In this document: positions 47,466 through 56,187 of the stretch, piece by piece
Numbering within the stretch: the stretch's first letter is position 1
How the letters are laid out: each line of letters starts with the position of its first letter
Assembly: GCF_003259675.1 (NCBI RefSeq)
Contig: NZ_PZJG01000001.1
Location: 496,001 to 560,000 of the forward strand
DNA from: Macrococcoides bohemicum
Lineage (GTDB): Bacteria > Bacillota > Bacilli > Staphylococcales > Staphylococcaceae
DNA: 64,000 bases
Reading direction: 5' to 3'
The notes under the pieces: generated by a model
The model's input: the letters and a program-made list of their open reading frames with translations, nothing else
Database searches by the model: none
What the model was told of the DNA's origin: nothing
Position numbers and translations under genes: made by a program

Positions 47466-47675
47466 ATGAGGAAAATGTACAGAAATCAATATTTGGGTGA
47501 AATATCAAATGTTGGCCTTAATCTTCCAGGAATATTTAAAGTAAACTCTTTACAAAATAATATTTTGTTAAAGAAAAATGCACATATTAATTCTTTTAAT
47601 AACTCTATTCAGAAAAAAGCTTACAAAAAACATATTGAGAATATTAGGAAATTAGATATAAGTCACAAAAAATAA
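47466..47675 (+). CDS. small basic protein of unknown function
   Basis: 69 residues, basic and Asn-rich (LQNNILLKKNAHINSFNNSIQKK), with no membrane helix or domain. Strong AAAGGAGA RBS. Placed after the ArpU-type gene, where a late gene would be. Confidence 0.55.
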   Translation: MRKMYRNQYLGEISNVGLNLPGIFKVNSLQNNILLKKNAHINSFNNSIQKKAYKKHIENIRKLDISHKK

Positions 47676-47712
47676 TATTTTAATCTAATATAAATAAAAG
47701 GAGATGGAATAA

Positions 47713-48372
47713 ATGCCATTATTGAAAAAAGAAAGTTTAGAGAATCAAGTACAAGAAACAGAAGTGAAAATTGACGGTTTAGAGGACAATTTACCTAAAT
47801 TATTGAAACCAATTAAAGAAAAGAAAGAAAGATCATACGCTCTATTAAGTAATCGTACAAATTTAGTAAGAGCAATTGAAGAATTAAAAAATAAAATCAG
47901 TATTACAAACAAAGAAAAAAATCTGTTAGAAGTTTTAAAAATGCAAGAATTAATAAATACGCACGAAAAAGAAATTCTAAAAATCGAGGATGAATTAATA
48001 AAGCCTGAGAATAATGTGAGTGAGAAAGAAGTTAAAAATTTTAGAGTGATGTTTAGTAAGGAATATAAATTAATTGATCAGGAACATAATAAAATTTTAG
48101 AAGAAATTGATGAAAAACTTAAAGAAGTATATGAATTATTTAATAAAAAAGCTGTTATTGAAAGAATGGGAGCAAGAAGAAATAACAGAATGAGATATGT
48201 TAAAGAAGTTAGTGAAGTATCTCTTAATACTACAACATTGGACTTAACAAGATCAGATGTGTTTATTTATAAAGATAAGAATGACCAATACTATATAAAT
48301 CATTTTAAAGAAAATATAGAAAAAGAATCACGTAAAGTGTTCAGAGAATACTATGATAAAAATCTCTTTTAA
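47713..48372 (+). CDS. coiled-coil protein of unknown function
   Basis: 219 residues, almost entirely charged helix: coiled coil about 5-160, then a small C-terminal domain (about 170-219, DVFIYKDKNDQYYINHF). Scaffolding or capsid-remodelling proteins of islands (CpmB type) are also small and helical, but there is no sequence evidence for that role. AAGGAGATGG RBS; last gene before a terminator. Confidence 0.6.
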   Translation: MPLLKKESLENQVQETEVKIDGLEDNLPKLLKPIKEKKERSYALLSNRTNLVRAIEELKNKISITNKEKNLLEVLKMQELINTHEKEILKIEDELIKPENNVSEKEVKNFRVMFSKEYKLIDQEHNKILEEIDEKLKEVYELFNKKAVIERMGARRNNRMRYVKEVSEVSLNTTTLDLTRSDVFIYKDKNDQYYINHFKENIEKESRKVFREYYDKNLF

Positions 48373-48411
48373 TAAAGAATTTTAAAATTTCGTTAAATTA
48401 TAGATATAATT

Positions 48412-48442
48412 CAGGTTCCCAAAATCTTGGGGCCTGTTTTCT
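48412..48442 (+). terminator. terminator after the coiled-coil gene
   Basis: CAGGTTCCCAA (48412-48422) pairs with TTGGGGCCTG (48427-48436) with minor mismatches, followed by TTTTCTT. Confidence 0.7.
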
Positions 48443-48550
48443 TATGTAAAATAAAATATATGAAGCGGTAGCATAATTATTAATGTTTGTAGTTAACTAA
48501 AAATAATATATCTCGTATCAATGTTATAAGTATTAGAATCATATAACATA

Positions 48551-49016
48551 AGGCGATGGTATATGTATGAGTACCAGGCACACATAGGGCAGTAGTATAT
48601 GTATGGGTACTGGGTACACATAGGGCAGTAGTATACATAGCAGTACCAGGTACACATAGGGCAGTAGTATATGTATGAGTACTGGGTACACATAGGGCAG
48701 TAGTATATGTATGAGTACTGGGTACACATGGGCAGTAGTATATGTATGGGTACTAGGCACACAAAGGGCAGTGGTATACATAGCAGTACCAGGTACACAT
48801 AGGGCAGTGGTATACATAGCAGTACCAGGTACACATAGGGCAGTAGTATATGTATGAGTACTGGGTACACATAGGACAGTAGTATATGTATGGGTACTAG
48901 GCACACATAGGACAGTAGCACATGTATGGGTACTAGGCACACATAGGGCAGTAGTACATGTGTAGGTACTAGGTACACAAAGGGCAGTGGTATATATATC
49001 AATAACATATACACAT
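48551..49016. repeat. 36-bp tandem repeat array, about 13 units
   Basis: Thirteen head-to-tail units of 36 bp (two of 35), the first and last degenerate. The unit starts AGGGCAGTAGTATA and ends GTACACAT. Two unit types alternate irregularly: one with TGTATGRGTACTRGG, one with CATAGCAGTACCAGG. Most units carry a short dyad GTACYNGGTAC. No unique spacers, so not CRISPR. The minus strand is open through the array only because 36 is a multiple of 3. Function unknown. Confidence 0.9.
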
Positions 49017-49226
49017 TATTTCGACTATAACTATCAGTTCGAGTAAGGCAATGATATATTTTAGAAGTATAAGTAAACTAAGGTTAAAAAAGATAAATAG
49101 ATTTGATCCTTCAGGCACTATTCAAATATTAGAGTCATCACTTTAGAAAAGTTATAAGTTTAATCGATTATGAATAAAATAAAATTAACAAATAAATTTT
49201 TCATATAAAGCTTTATGCTAATCATA

Positions 49227-49275
49227 CCCCCCACCTTAAATCTCTGAAAAAACTTCACAAAACAACGGCGCCCCA
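49227..49275 (-). other. candidate cos-like packaging site
   Basis: Inside a very AT-rich stretch, CCCCCCACC (49227-49235) and CGGCGCCCC (49266-49274) stand 30 A/T-rich bases apart. On the minus strand this reads GGGGCGCCG, an A/T-rich gap, then AAGGTGGGGGGT and ATG: like a phage cos end followed by the RBS and start of a terminase gene. The frame after that ATG stops after 22 codons. Speculative. Confidence 0.3.
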
Positions 49276-49515
49276 GTTAACTTTATACAAAATTCGCTCA
49301 AAAAAGTTTCATTATAATTTGATATGGCCCATTTTAGTTAATAATCATACTCAATAGATTTTATAATGTTGAAAAATACGGTATTTAAACATAAATTTAT
49401 TTTAATAACTGCGAATCAATAAAAGATACCATGATCGCTTTTTAAATGATAATAGATATCTCATATTTTAAATTAATGATAGTTAATCTTATATTTAACA
49501 ATCTAGATAAGTTTA

Positions 49516-49547
49516 TTGTATTAGGGTATATATTAGTGTAGTATTAT
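49516..49547 (+). promoter_or_regulatory. promoter of the toxin-antitoxin pair
   Basis: -35 TTGTAT (49516-49521), 17-base spacer, -10 TAGTAT (49539-49544) overlapping TATTAT. About 40 bases before the toxin start. Confidence 0.5.
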
Positions 49548-49583
49548 ATAGAATTACCTAATAAGTAATATGGTTGTGATGAG

Positions 49584-49931
49584 ATGGAAGTTCTATTCGA
49601 CAAAACAGCAACACAAAAGATATGTACAGACTCTAAAAAAGCTAAGAAGAAACTTGGAGACAAACCGGCGATTGGATTGATGAAAGCGCTGAATTTCATT
49701 GAATCGGCTTCTTCATTTGAATCTATTATGAACTACGGTCCATTTCACTACCATAGGCTTCAAGGTAAACTCAGTGAGACATGTAGCCTTGATTTCGAGG
49801 GACGTAAATCAAAATGGAGGCTTTATGTAAGGCCAGTGGATAGAGATGGTAATAGTCTTCTTAATGAGTTAGATGCTAAAAAGACGGAGATTGTACATAT
49901 ACTAATAATAGAGGTGATAGATCATGGTTGA
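49584..49931 (+). CDS. HigB/RelE-like toxin
   Basis: 115 residues, small single-domain protein of the RelE/HigB fold: FHYHRLQGKLSETCSLDFEGRKSKWRLYVRP in the middle and IVHILIIEVIDHG at the end, as in HigB ribosome-dependent mRNA endonucleases. The toxin gene precedes the antitoxin gene, as in higBA, overlapping it by 8 bases. No strong RBS (TGTGATGAG). Confidence 0.78.
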   Translation: MEVLFDKTATQKICTDSKKAKKKLGDKPAIGLMKALNFIESASSFESIMNYGPFHYHRLQGKLSETCSLDFEGRKSKWRLYVRPVDRDGNSLLNELDAKKTEIVHILIIEVIDHG

Positions 49932-51006
49932 TAAATTAGTATTAGAATATAATGACCAAATGGCTTTTCATCCAGGAGTATATATACAAGATAGTCTTGA
50001 TGATTTAGATATGACTCAAAGAGAGTTAGCAACCCGTTTAGATACTAGTGCCAAAAATGTAAGTGAAATTGTTAATGGCCTTAAGTCTGTCAATCCTAAG
50101 ATGGCGCTTAATTTATCTAAGGTATTTAAAGTTGATTCACAGACTTGGTTAAATCTACAAGCCAAATACGATGCTCTAAAGATGGAAATAGAACAAAATG
50201 AGCATATAAAGGAACAAATACCACTTCTTAGTCATATCGATTATACCAAACTAGTTAAGCTAGGTATTGTAGCTAAACATAGGAAAGGTGAAGACAAAAT
50301 AAAAGAACTGTGTAAAATTTTTAAAATAGCTAGTCTAGATGTATTAAAAGAACGAGAAATAGCAATTAATTTCAGAGCTACGGAACTTGAAAAGGAAAGC
50401 CATGTAATAAACACTAATTTGTGGATTGAAATGGTAACGTTAAAGGCATCTAAGGAGTTGCCTTTAGAATTTAATAAAGAAATTCTTGAAAACTCGATTA
50501 GTTATTTAAGGAGCCTAACCAATGAGGAACCAGCGTTATTTATACCCGAAATCACTAGAACACTAAGAGAAGCGGGAATACATTTTATACTTATGCCTAG
50601 TTTGAAAAATGCTAAACCTAAAGGCATGGTTATGTGGAGAGATGGTAAAATAACATTAGCGATGAGTAATAAAGGTAAATACGCTGATATGTTTTGGTTT
50701 ACTTTCTTTCATGAGATTGGTCATATTCTAATGCATCCAACTAAAAACTTTATAGAGTTGGATGGCAAAAGTGTAAGAGAAAAAGAAGCAGATACTTTTG
50801 CTAGAAATACATTGATACCTGATGTGGAATATAATGATTTTACTACAGGCGGTGATTTCAGTTTTACTTCTATCAATGCTTTTGCGGAGAGTATGGGGAT
50901 AAATCCTACTATAGTAATTGGGAGACTTCAAAATGATAATATAATTCCTTATTATCATTTTACAGATAAGAAAGCTAAATATACATGGGCATTTGAAAAA
51001 GACTGA
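49924..51006 (+). CDS. HigA-type antitoxin fused to an ImmA/IrrE-like metallopeptidase
   Basis: 360 residues. N-terminal HigA-type HTH (HPGVYIQDSLDDLDMTQRELATRLDTSAKNVSEIVNG, about 15-55), a helical middle, and a C-terminal zinc peptidase domain with HEIGH (about 264-268; FWFTFFHEIGHILMHP) and a downstream glutamate in EKEADTFARN. It should repress its own operon and neutralise the toxin. The peptidase could link antitoxin or island repressor turnover to a signal; this is inference. Last gene before attR. Confidence 0.82.
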   Translation: MVDKLVLEYNDQMAFHPGVYIQDSLDDLDMTQRELATRLDTSAKNVSEIVNGLKSVNPKMALNLSKVFKVDSQTWLNLQAKYDALKMEIEQNEHIKEQIPLLSHIDYTKLVKLGIVAKHRKGEDKIKELCKIFKIASLDVLKEREIAINFRATELEKESHVINTNLWIEMVTLKASKELPLEFNKEILENSISYLRSLTNEEPALFIPEITRTLREAGIHFILMPSLKNAKPKGMVMWRDGKITLAMSNKGKYADMFWFTFFHEIGHILMHPTKNFIELDGKSVREKEADTFARNTLIPDVEYNDFTTGGDFSFTSINAFAESMGINPTIVIGRLQNDNIIPYYHFTDKKAKYTWAFEKD

Positions 51007-51036
51007 GATGGCTAAAATCCATCTCAGTCTTTTTTA
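51001..51036 (+). terminator. terminator at the right end of the island
   Basis: Perfect 11-bp stem GACTGAGATGG (51001-51011) with 51019-51029, 7-base loop, seven T. Overlaps the antitoxin stop codon. Confidence 0.93.
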
Positions 51037-51109
51037 ATATTTAATACATTACAGAAAGAGAATATATTTAGTTTATGTTAGATTACCAGTATCTTTATTA
51101 ATATTAGTG

Positions 51110-51130
51110 AAAAAGGGCAGAAAAAGGGCA
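51110..51130 (+). repeat. right arm-type repeat (two AAAAAGGGCAG units)
   Basis: Identical, in the same orientation, to 36306-36326 near attL. It lies 115 bp inside attR, against 76 bp inside attL on the other side. Confidence 0.65.
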
Positions 51131-51244
51131 GATAATTAATAATATGAGAAATTGCATGAAACAAAAATAAAAATTAAAGGTCTGTAAACACCGTAAAATC
51201 AACGTTTTTTATTTCTGTGAAATTCCTGGCGAACTACCATTTCG

Positions 51245-51272
51245 AGTAACAGCTGCTTGGGTGTACTAATTA
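51245..51272 (+). repeat. attR core
   Basis: Repeat of 36203-36230 with one A/G mismatch. It encodes the last eight ndk codons (VTAAWVY plus stop) out of context, so the bases before it are not ndk. Marks the right boundary. Confidence 0.9.
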
Positions 51273-51279
51273 ATAAATT

Positions 51280-51312
51280 GACAGTTACCTATATAGGTAA
51301 CTGTCTTTTTTT
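51280..51312 (+). terminator. displaced native ndk terminator
   Basis: GACAGTTACCT (51280-51290), ATAT loop, AGGTAACTGTC (51295-51305), seven T. It starts 7 bases after the attR stop codon copy, the place where an ndk terminator should be, so the insertion moved it 15 kb from its gene. Confidence 0.88.
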
Positions 51313-51396
51313 ATTTGGATTTAAATATAATACATTGGAGAAACAAGCATATATTTGATAAGATTTAGTAATGATAAATATTAAGGAGCGATTATT

Positions 51397-52554
51397 TTGA
51401 GATTTTTAACAGCGGGAGAATCACATGGTCCTAAACTAACTGTCATTATAGAAGGCATGCCTTCTAACATGCGGCTTACAAGTGATATGATCAATCAGGA
51501 ATTATTTAAACGTCAAGGTGGATATGGCCGAGGTCGACGTATGCAGATTGAAAAAGATACTGTAGAGATAACCTCTGGTGTAAGGCATGGTGTTACACTT
51601 GGTTCGCCGATTACTTTAGTGATAACAAATGATGACCATAAACATTGGTTAAAGGTGATGGGTGTAGATCCAAAAGATGATATAGAACCCGTGAAACGTG
51701 TCATTACAAAACCACGTCCTGGACACGCTGATCTTGTCGGCGGTATGAAGTATCGTCACAGAGATTTACGAAACGTGCTTGAACGTTCAAGTGCACGTGA
51801 AACGGCTGCACGTGTTTCAGTTGGTGCGGTCTGTAAAGTGTTATTGAGTCAGCTGGGTATTGATATATTTTCCCGTGTCGTTGAAATTGGTGGTGCTAGA
51901 GATAACACCGATTATCCAATTCATACTATTAAAGAAAATAATGATACTAATGATGTGCGTTGTATTGATGACAATGTTGCACAACAGATGCGAGATATAA
52001 TCGATCTGGCAAAATCAAATGGTGATTCAATTGGTGGTGAAGTGCAGGTTATTGTAGAAAACGTACCGGCAGGTTTAGGAAGCTATGTACATTACGATCG
52101 TAAATTAGATGGTAAAGTGGCACAATCTGTTATTAGCATTAATGCATTTAAAGCAGTGTCATTTGGTGCAGGCTATGATATGAAGCATTTACCTGGTAGT
52201 CAAGTGCAGGATCCCATTGGTTATGATGAATCGGGATATTATCGCTTATCTAATCAGCTTGGAGGATTTGAAGGCGGGATGACCAATGGCATGCCAATTA
52301 TCGTTAATGCTGTAATGAAGCCTATCCCAACACTATACAAACCGCTTGATTCAGTCGATATTAATACAAAGGAAGCATATAAAGCTTCTATAGAACGCAG
52401 TGATAGCTGTGCTGTGCCAGCAGCATCAATTGTTTGTGAACATGCTGTTGCTTTTGAGATCGCGAAAGAAATACTGGATGAGTTTCAATCCAATGATTTA
52501 GCTCAATTACAGGATAATATTGAACGTCACAAAACTTATATTAAGGAGTTCTAG
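51397..52554 (+). CDS. aroC: chorismate synthase
   Basis: 385 residues. FMN-dependent last step of the shikimate pathway. N-terminal GESHGPKL, the arginine-rich [30 protein letters not shown] and a SDSCAVPAA region are conserved. TTG start with AAGGAGCG. First gene of aroC-aroB-aroA-ypiA-ypiB-ypiF. Confidence 0.96.
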   Translation: MRFLTAGESHGPKLTVIIEGMPSNMRLTSDMINQELFKRQGGYGRGRRMQIEKDTVEITSGVRHGVTLGSPITLVITNDDHKHWLKVMGVDPKDDIEPVKRVITKPRPGHADLVGGMKYRHRDLRNVLERSSARETAARVSVGAVCKVLLSQLGIDIFSRVVEIGGARDNTDYPIHTIKENNDTNDVRCIDDNVAQQMRDIIDLAKSNGDSIGGEVQVIVENVPAGLGSYVHYDRKLDGKVAQSVISINAFKAVSFGAGYDMKHLPGSQVQDPIGYDESGYYRLSNQLGGFEGGMTNGMPIIVNAVMKPIPTLYKPLDSVDINTKEAYKASIERSDSCAVPAASIVCEHAVAFEIAKEILDEFQSNDLAQLQDNIERHKTYIKEF

Positions 52555-53679
52555 ATGAAACTCATTACAAATTATCAGGTGGACCAAAAGGCGAAAGATT
52601 ATGAGATTATTGTTTCAGAAAATGCATTGGAACTGGAATATGATCTAAATCATTATCACAAATGTTATGCATTAATTGATACTTATGTGTATAGTCTTCA
52701 CAAAGCAAAGATAGATACATTCATGAAAAGATATGATATTGAAAAAGTGTTGATTCCTTCAGGTGAAGCTGTAAAGACGATGCATCATTTTAATACAATG
52801 ATAGAACTATTACTTGAAAAAAATATTAAACGTAATGATTGCTTGATTGCTATCGGTGGAGGGGCTACTGGAGATTTTACAGGATATGTTGCTGCAAGTT
52901 TATTACGCGGTATCTCGTTCATTCAGGTACCTACTACGATCTTAGCTCATGATGCTGCAATTGGAGGAAAGACAGGAATAAATTCTAAACATGGCAAGAA
53001 CTTAATCGGTGCATTTAAACGACCTGATGGAGTGATATATGATATTTCTTTTTTAAATACTTTAAATGATGCTGAGCTTTTAAGTGGGTTTGCTGAAATC
53101 GTGAAGCACGTAATATTGAATGGGAATTACAAAGTAAATCAGACAAGTGATATCGTAAATGATGATTTATCAAGATTAATGCAGGCATTTAATAAACCGG
53201 ACGATTTAAAAGATATGCATAAAATACAGACATGGATTACTTATGGCATTCAAACGAAACTGAATGTCGTAGAGCGTGATGAGTTAGAAAGTGGCGTACG
53301 AAAGTACTTAAATTTTGGACATACGTTAGGTCATGCTTTAGAATTTTCACACAAATTGCCACACGGCATTGCTGTTATGCATGGGATGATGTTTGCACTT
53401 ATTTTAAGTGGATATGAAGAAAATGTAATCGAAAAGTTTTATCATTGGCTGATTCAGCTAGGGTTTCCAGAAGTAGAAGTGAAGGCATTTAAACATTATT
53501 ACGCACTGCTCAGTAAAGATAAGAAAAATGAAACAGAAAGTATTAGTTTTGTTGTCATGAAACAACGACAAGGTCATTTAGAAGATGTGTTTTATTTGAA
53601 ATCATTTGAACACGGCACATTAAAAAAGTCTTTTGAGCGCTGGGTTACTGTATTAAGGAGTTGTTATGGTGAAAAGTAA
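52555..53679 (+). CDS. aroB: 3-dehydroquinate synthase
   Basis: 374 residues. NAD- and metal-dependent cyclase of the shikimate pathway. GGGATGDFTGYVAA, PTTILAHDAAIGGKTGIN, the zinc-ligand region FGHTLGHALE and H of LPHGIAV are present. Starts directly after the aroC stop; overlaps aroA by 14 bases. Confidence 0.95.
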   Translation: MKLITNYQVDQKAKDYEIIVSENALELEYDLNHYHKCYALIDTYVYSLHKAKIDTFMKRYDIEKVLIPSGEAVKTMHHFNTMIELLLEKNIKRNDCLIAIGGGATGDFTGYVAASLLRGISFIQVPTTILAHDAAIGGKTGINSKHGKNLIGAFKRPDGVIYDISFLNTLNDAELLSGFAEIVKHVILNGNYKVNQTSDIVNDDLSRLMQAFNKPDDLKDMHKIQTWITYGIQTKLNVVERDELESGVRKYLNFGHTLGHALEFSHKLPHGIAVMHGMMFALILSGYEENVIEKFYHWLIQLGFPEVEVKAFKHYYALLSKDKKNETESISFVVMKQRQGHLEDVFYLKSFEHGTLKKSFERWVTVLRSCYGEK

Positions 53680-54973
53680 AGGATTAACAGGCGAGATAAA
53701 AGTACCTGGTGATAAGTCAATCACACATCGCGCAATTATCTTAGGTAGTTTATCGGAAGGAAAAATGAAAATCATAGACCCTTTATTAGGTGAAGATTGT
53801 TTGAGTACGATAAATATTTTTCGAAAGTTAGGCGTGGATATTCGGGTTAATGAAGTAAATAAAGAAATAATAATTAACGCTCAAGGTTATCGTAATTTTG
53901 TTGAGCCTACACAAGTGCTGGACACTGGTAATTCAGGCACAACTACACGGTTATTGTCTGGTGTACTTGCGGGGCTGCCATTTATGTCTGTGATGAGTGG
54001 TGATGATTCAATAGCGAAAAGACCGATGGATCGTGTCATTGAACCGTTGCGTTTAATGGGTGTGGATATTATTGGTAGTCAAAATAATAGTCGTACACCA
54101 CTTGTTATCAATAGCATGGATAATGTTGTTAATATTAATGGGATAACATATGATATGCAGGTTAAAAGTGCGCAAGTAAAGTCAGCAATATTATTTGCAG
54201 GTTTGTATGCAAAAAGCGATGTTATGTTAAAAGAACAGGTGACTTCACGTAACCACACAGAACTCATGTTTCAACAGTTTGGCATTGAAGTTGAGAAACA
54301 AGATGATTATATCCACTTACCAGCGCATTCCATAGATAAGTTAGTAACTACTGATGTACAAGTACCTGGTGACATTTCTTCTGCTGCATTCTTTATCGTA
54401 GCCGGTTTAATCATTCCCGGAAGTCATATTGTCATCAGAAATGTCGGAACAAATAAGACACGTTCTGGTATTATTGAAGTTGTTAAGGCAATGGGTGGAC
54501 AAATTTCTTTAAAATCTGTTTCTGACGGTGCGGAACCGATATGCGATATAGAGGTGAAATATACAGCCCAGTTAAATGCAACAGAAATTTATGGGGATAT
54601 GATTCCAACATTAATTGATGAGATACCGATTATTGCATTATTGATGACACAGGCGCGTGGTAGAAGTGTGATACGTGATGCTGAAGAATTGAAGGTAAAG
54701 GAAACGAACAGAATAGACAAGGTAGTTGAAAGTTTGAATCAGCTCGGCTATCATATAGAAGCTACTGATGATGGTATGATAATTTATGGACAGGAAAAAG
54801 AATTGATGCAGAGCACGCGATTTTCATCTTTTAATGATCACCGTATCGGTATGTTGCTTGCTATTGCGAATTTATTAGAAACTGAAGAAATTGAAATTGA
54901 TCATATTGATGCGGTTAATGTATCGTACCCATCATTTATGAATGATTTAAGACGATTACAAGGAGGAAACTAA
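53666..54973 (+). CDS. aroA: 3-phosphoshikimate 1-carboxyvinyltransferase (EPSP synthase)
   Basis: 435 residues. Condenses shikimate 3-phosphate with PEP. N-terminal VPGDKSITHRAI, LDTGNSGTTTRL and the late RxKETNR (ELKVKETNRID) with HRIGM are typical. AAGGAG RBS inside aroB. TAATG overlap with the TPR gene. Confidence 0.96.
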   Translation: MVKSKGLTGEIKVPGDKSITHRAIILGSLSEGKMKIIDPLLGEDCLSTINIFRKLGVDIRVNEVNKEIIINAQGYRNFVEPTQVLDTGNSGTTTRLLSGVLAGLPFMSVMSGDDSIAKRPMDRVIEPLRLMGVDIIGSQNNSRTPLVINSMDNVVNINGITYDMQVKSAQVKSAILFAGLYAKSDVMLKEQVTSRNHTELMFQQFGIEVEKQDDYIHLPAHSIDKLVTTDVQVPGDISSAAFFIVAGLIIPGSHIVIRNVGTNKTRSGIIEVVKAMGGQISLKSVSDGAEPICDIEVKYTAQLNATEIYGDMIPTLIDEIPIIALLMTQARGRSVIRDAEELKVKETNRIDKVVESLNQLGYHIEATDDGMIIYGQEKELMQSTRFSSFNDHRIGMLLAIANLLETEEIEIDHIDAVNVSYPSFMNDLRRLQGGN

Positions 54974-56187
54974 TGGATATTTATCAGATTATTGATCAGA
55001 TTCATCTGCAAAATTTGGACAAACTGGACGAATCAATAGACGGTGCATTATTTACTGATGATCACGATGCTTTATTTCAGCTTGGGGATACACTATTACA
55101 ATATGGACTTAATCCTCAAGGGTTGAAAGTATTTTCGCGATTATTTGAGCTGTATCCTGATGAACCAGATGTGATGGCTTATTATATCGAATGTTTAATT
55201 GACGATAATCAACATGATAAGGCGATAGAGATACTTCATAATACACCGCTTACGGTAGAACGATTAATGCTCGAGGCTGATATCTATCAACAGCAGGATA
55301 TGCTTGAAGTAGCTATTGAAAAAGTGAAACAGGCATATGCGATGTCTAGTGAGGATCCAATTATAAGTTTTGCACTCGCTGAACTATATTATTTTGACGG
55401 TCAATATTTACCGGCAGCCCGAAGTTATGAGTATTTGATAAATAATGGAATTGACCGTGTCAATAATGTTAATATTCAATCACGCATAGCGGATTGTGTC
55501 TTACAATCAGGTGACTATGAAGAAGCGGTAGAACATTATGAAAAAATAGATGACAAGGATATGCTAAGTGATGATTATTTCAAGATGGCGATCAGTTATC
55601 AGAAAGCAGATCGAATAGAACGCAGTATTCAAACATTACAAACCTTATTAGATAAAGATCCGGATTATATGCAGGCTTATTTATTACTCGTAAACTTGTT
55701 AGAAAGCGAACGTAAATACAATGATGCAATCATAGTAGGACAAAAAGGTTTAAGTTTAAATGAGTTTTATAAAGAATTGCTTGTTGATACAGGCCGCATC
55801 ATGATTAAGATGCATAATGAAAAGGGGGTTGAATATTTAATTCAGGCGTTAACAATAGATCCATCATATGTTGAAGCATCATTATTACTTGCTGATTACT
55901 ATAGAGAAGAAGAAGCATATGAAGATCTTGTGAAATTATTTGCATATATAGACGAGGAAGATTTAGATCCAACAGTGATGTGGCATCTGGCTTTTAGTTA
56001 TCAGCAATTAGAAAAAGATACAGAAGCGAAACATTTTTATGCCGAAAGCTATAATGTGCTAAAAGACAATACGCAATTCTTAACGGATTATTATAACTAT
56101 GCACGTGAGATTGCAGATGTAAAACTTGCCGAACAATTGTATGCGTTAATACTTCAAATCGACCCGAATGCGGATATTGATGCTTAA
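54973..56187 (+). CDS. ypiA: tetratricopeptide repeat protein (YpiA-like)
   Basis: 404 residues, a series of about nine to ten TPR-like helical pairs (for example EEAVEHYEKIDDKDMLSDDYFKMAISYQKA), no catalytic motif or membrane segment. Position after aroA and before ypiB matches B. subtilis ypiA. Probably a cytosolic protein-protein interaction scaffold; function unknown. Confidence 0.88.
   Translation: MDIYQIIDQIHLQNLDKLDESIDGALFTDDHDALFQLGDTLLQYGLNPQGLKVFSRLFELYPDEPDVMAYYIECLIDDNQHDKAIEILHNTPLTVERLMLEADIYQQQDMLEVAIEKVKQAYAMSSEDPIISFALAELYYFDGQYLPAARSYEYLINNGIDRVNNVNIQSRIADCVLQSGDYEEAVEHYEKIDDKDMLSDDYFKMAISYQKADRIERSIQTLQTLLDKDPDYMQAYLLLVNLLESERKYNDAIIVGQKGLSLNEFYKELLVDTGRIMIKMHNEKGVEYLIQALTIDPSYVEASLLLADYYREEEAYEDLVKLFAYIDEEDLDPTVMWHLAFSYQQLEKDTEAKHFYAESYNVLKDNTQFLTDYYNYAREIADVKLAEQLYALILQIDPNADIDA

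Larger units (their letters stand above)
49017..49583. other. 567-bp AT-rich stretch between the repeat array and the toxin gene
   Basis: No gene seen on either strand. It includes a compact GC-rich patch (49227-49275) that may be a cos-like site, and the toxin-antitoxin promoter at the right end. The remainder shows nothing I can interpret. Confidence 0.5.
36203..51272. mobile_element. 15 kb integrated island at ndk, PICI/SaPI-like
   Basis: Flanked by att repeats, with a tyrosine integrase, divergent repressor/Cro genes, an excisionase-like HTH gene, a DnaD/DnaC replication pair, an ArpU-type late regulator, a toxin-antitoxin pair and cargo. It is visibly more AT-rich than the flanks and splits ndk from aroC. 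There are no capsid, portal, tail, terminase or lysin genes, so it cannot make particles by itself. This fits a phage-inducible chromosomal island; a deleted prophage is the alternative. Confidence 0.85.

Noticed and set aside
48493..49014. A 173-codon minus-strand reading frame encoding hydrophobic 12-residue repeats
   Set aside because: It is open only because the repeat unit is a multiple of three without stops; another minus-strand frame is open too, and there is no RBS or promoter.
48551..49016. CRISPR array
   Set aside because: Units are contiguous 36-bp tandem copies with no unique spacers and no cas genes nearby.
36203..51272. Full prophage
   Set aside because: No terminase, portal, capsid, tail, holin or lysin gene could be recognised in the 15 kb.
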